Positions 4,251 through 6,309 of a stretch of 6,309 bases of DNA are shown one piece after another. A model generated the notes under the pieces. It saw only the letters and a program-made list of their open reading frames with translations. It searched no databases and had not been told where the DNA came from. The stretch lies in NCBI GenBank assembly GCA_030609215.1, contig JAUWCR010000083.1:1-6309 (forward strand), given 5' to 3'. Position 1 is the first letter of the stretch, and every line of letters begins with the position of its first letter. The translations under genes and the position numbers were made by a program. The stretch comes from Actinomycetes bacterium (GTDB lineage Bacteria > Actinomycetota > Humimicrobiia > Humimicrobiales > Humimicrobiaceae).

Positions 4251-6309
4251 AATTAATATAACAGATCAGCAAAAGGCAGTACTGGAAAGCAGTGATGAAA
4301 TTAAAAGGGTCATAGCCTGTGCTGGTTCAGGTAAGACTCTGGTAATAACAAATAACATAATAGACATTTTAAAGAAAGATTTGTGCAGGCCTGATGAAAT
4401 ACTCGCAGTGACATTTACACGAAATGCTGCTGAAAATATGAGGGTTAAAATAAAAGGTAGTATAAAAAAGAAACTGGATTTTGAAAGTATTGATATTTAT
4501 ACTTTCAATTCCTTTGGCAATAATATTATAAGGGAAAATAGTTTTGAGGTAGGCTTAGGAAAGGACTACAAACTTATAAATATTTCACAGTCATGGCAAA
4601 TTATTTACAAAATAATCAGCAGTTATAGTTTTAAAAATATTAAAATAGGGAAGAATCTGGGAGTATTTATTAATGAGCTGCTGAGGTATATTTTAGATCT
4701 AAAGAAAAATTTAATTAGTACAGATGATCTAAAAAATTATATAAATGATCATAAGGCAGCTTTAGAGAGTTACAGGAGCAAGGCATTAAGAGGGGAAGAG
4801 AAAAAAATAGCATTATATCAAAAGGAACTTTTTAACATATACTGCAGATATGAAGAGATAAAAAGAAATAGCAATTTAATTGACTATTGTGATCATGTAT
4901 TTTTATCCTACAACTTGCTTTCAAATAATAGAAGAGTAAGAGAAAAATACAAAAATAAGTATAAGTATATATTTGTGGATGAATTTCAGGATACTGATAT
5001 TGCACAGGGATTCTTAATATCTCTTCTTTACAATTCCGGGAAAAATAAGGTAATGATAGTTGGTGATGATGACCAGGGAATATATTCTTTTAGAGGCGCA
5101 TGTATAGAGAATATTCTTAAATTCCATAATTGGGATGCATTCGAAGAAAAAACTGTATCTGATTTTTATCTTACAACTAATTTTAGATCAGGAAATAATA
5201 TTACTGTAGTTATTGATAATATTATATCTTCTAATAAAAACAGATTTGTGAAGGATTTAAAACCTGAATACAGGGACAAACAATCAGAGGTCCTGTTTTT
5301 TACTAAAAAAACTCATCATGATGAAGCAAGGGAGATTGTTAAAAATATCATTCGTCTGGTAAGCATGGGAATAAAACTGAAGGATATAGCAATTTTAGCC
5401 AGAAGAAAAAGGTTTGGGACAATTGTATCAGAGCTTGACGAAAATGATATTAAATATGAGGTAATTAGCAGCAAAGGCTTCTTTTTTGAGCCTGAAATAA
5501 TGTTTATCATATCATGGCTTATAATTATAGGTAATATATACGAAGAGATGCATATCTTGTATTTATTGCAATCAGCCAAATACAAAATATCTGACAGGGA
5601 TATTTATTTTTTAAAGAATGGTACTGGTACTGATAATAGTATTATTGAAGGATTGCTGAATCTAAAACAGAATACATATATTAGCAATTCTTCTAAAGAG
5701 AAGTTGGAAAATTTTGTCAGTGATTTAAATTATTTTATCTGTCAGTCTCAGTACTTGAAGTTGAAGGAACTTATAAGTTTAATATATGAGCATTCAGGGA
5801 TGAGTCTTGAACTAAAATCAGGATTTGATGCTGCTTCAAAAGAAAAGATTAAAAATATAGAAACTCTGTTGAAAGTCAGTGAAGAATTTGAAAGCGATAC
5901 AATAGATAACAATCTCGATGGTTTTATTATTTATTTAAAAGATGTGGCAAAGACGGATTATGAAGATCCTGAAAGAATCGAATTATCAAATACTAATTCT
6001 ATCAAATTAATGAGTATTCATGCTGCTAAAGGATTGGAATTTGAGGTGGTATTTTTACCAATGCTATGGAAAAGTGACTTTCTGGGAGGAAAATCGTCCG
6101 GCAGCAAATTCAAAACACCTTCAATTTTAAGAAAAGACGGTCAGATATGGAAAGATAAGCCTGATTATACAAGCAAACAAAAATTTTTAGAATCTGTAAA
6201 AAAAATTAAAATTGAAGAGGAAAGGAGAATATTTTTTGTAGCCTGCAGCAGGGCTAAAAAATTGCTTATTTTATCACACAGCAGTTATGAGGACAAAAGA
6301 GATGCTAAC
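4240..6309 (+). CDS. UvrD/PcrA-like DNA helicase, probable lead motor of the pair (3' end missing)
   Basis: The frame is open from ATG 4240 to the last base, giving 690 residues with no stop. Every superfamily 1A motif is canonical: Q motif ITDQQKAV (7-14), Walker A CAGSGKT (27-33), Ia ILAVTFTRNAAENM, Ib YTFNSFG, motif II DEFQD (247-251), motif III GDDDQGIYSFRGA (275-287), motif IV TNFRSG, motif V SIHAAKGLEFE (592-602) and motif VI EEERRIFFVACSRA (659-672). An active ATPase and 3'-5' translocase is predicted. The sequence ends about 18 residues after motif VI, so it cannot be seen whether a RecB-type nuclease follows, as in AddA and AdnB, or whether the protein stops as a plain UvrD helicase. 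The start overlaps the previous gene by 11 bases (4240-4250), has no Shine-Dalgarno, and sits at the right distance before the Q motif. This points to translational coupling and a joint complex with the upstream protein. Confidence 0.9.
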   Translation, partial: MAGKINITDQQKAVLESSDEIKRVIACAGSGKTLVITNNIIDILKKDLCRPDEILAVTFTRNAAENMRVKIKGSIKKKLDFESIDIYTFNSFGNNIIRENSFEVGLGKDYKLINISQSWQIIYKIISSYSFKNIKIGKNLGVFINELLRYILDLKKNLISTDDLKNYINDHKAALESYRSKALRGEEKKIALYQKELFNIYCRYEEIKRNSNLIDYCDHVFLSYNLLSNNRRVREKYKNKYKYIFVDEFQDTDIAQGFLISLLYNSGKNKVMIVGDDDQGIYSFRGACIENILKFHNWDAFEEKTVSDFYLTTNFRSGNNITVVIDNIISSNKNRFVKDLKPEYRDKQSEVLFFTKKTHHDEAREIVKNIIRLVSMGIKLKDIAILARRKRFGTIVSELDENDIKYEVISSKGFFFEPEIMFIISWLIIIGNIYEEMHILYLLQSAKYKISDRDIYFLKNGTGTDNSIIEGLLNLKQNTYISNSSKEKLENFVSDLNYFICQSQYLKLKELISLIYEHSGMSLELKSGFDAASKEKIKNIETLLKVSEEFESDTIDNNLDGFIIYLKDVAKTDYEDPERIELSNTNSIKLMSIHAAKGLEFEVVFLPMLWKSDFLGGKSSGSKFKTPSILRKDGQIWKDKPDYTSKQKFLESVKKIKIEEERRIFFVACSRAKKLLILSHSSYEDKRDAN

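Noticed and set aside
4243..4260. AGG at 4245-4247 as a ribosome site for a later start of the second helicase at ATT 4252
   Set aside because: ATT starts are very rare and an ATG in the same frame lies 12 bases upstream; the Q motif is kept either way.
5316..5585. Reverse-strand open frame of 89 codons
   Set aside because: Antisense shadow within the second helicase gene, serine/isoleucine-rich and without a recognisable motif.
1..6309. CRISPR array, insertion sequence or long direct repeats
   Set aside because: No regularly spaced repeats, transposase-like frames or terminal inverted repeats were seen on either strand.

Overview
The window is AT-rich (roughly 30% GC by eye), with AGA/AGG-rich arginine codons. 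It carries an AmaP-type envelope protein, a family known mainly from Bacillota and other low-GC lineages with Asp23-family proteins. This suggests a Bacillota-like organism (Clostridia or Halanaerobiales type) or a relative such as Atribacterota. The sequence alone does not settle the lineage. All genes lie on the + strand.

Layout. (1) Bases 3-599 are the 3' part of an AmaP-like membrane-anchored protein of the Asp23/alkaline-shock group, whose start lies before the window. (2) A short spacer with a plausible sigma-A promoter leads to a complete tRNA-Gly with anticodon CCC and an encoded CCA end (688-761), followed by a T-run. (3) Bases 871-1023 encode an unrecognised 50-residue protein with its own ribosome binding site. 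(4) Bases 1038-4250 encode a 1070-residue UvrD-like helicase fused to a C-terminal RecB/AddB-type PD-(D/E)XK nuclease, with four cysteines placed to hold an iron-sulfur cluster. (5) Bases 4240 to the window end encode a second UvrD/PcrA-like helicase, open through the last base and overlapping the previous gene by 11 bases.

Working model. The two helicase genes look like the subunits of a heterodimeric double-strand-break resection machine of the AddAB/AdnAB kind. All superfamily 1 motifs are textbook in the second protein. In the first, the Q motif is missing, DExQ has become DELH, and the GDDDQ of motif III has become GNDDE, while the nuclease residues and the cluster cysteines are intact. 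The simplest reading is that the downstream protein is the lead motor and the upstream protein is a nuclease or scanning subunit with a weakened motor. The 50-residue gene sits 14 bases upstream and may be co-translated with them. The tRNA and the AmaP-like gene are probably just neighbours. No CRISPR, insertion sequence, integrase or duplicated attachment site was seen. No intergenic stretch exceeds about 110 bases.
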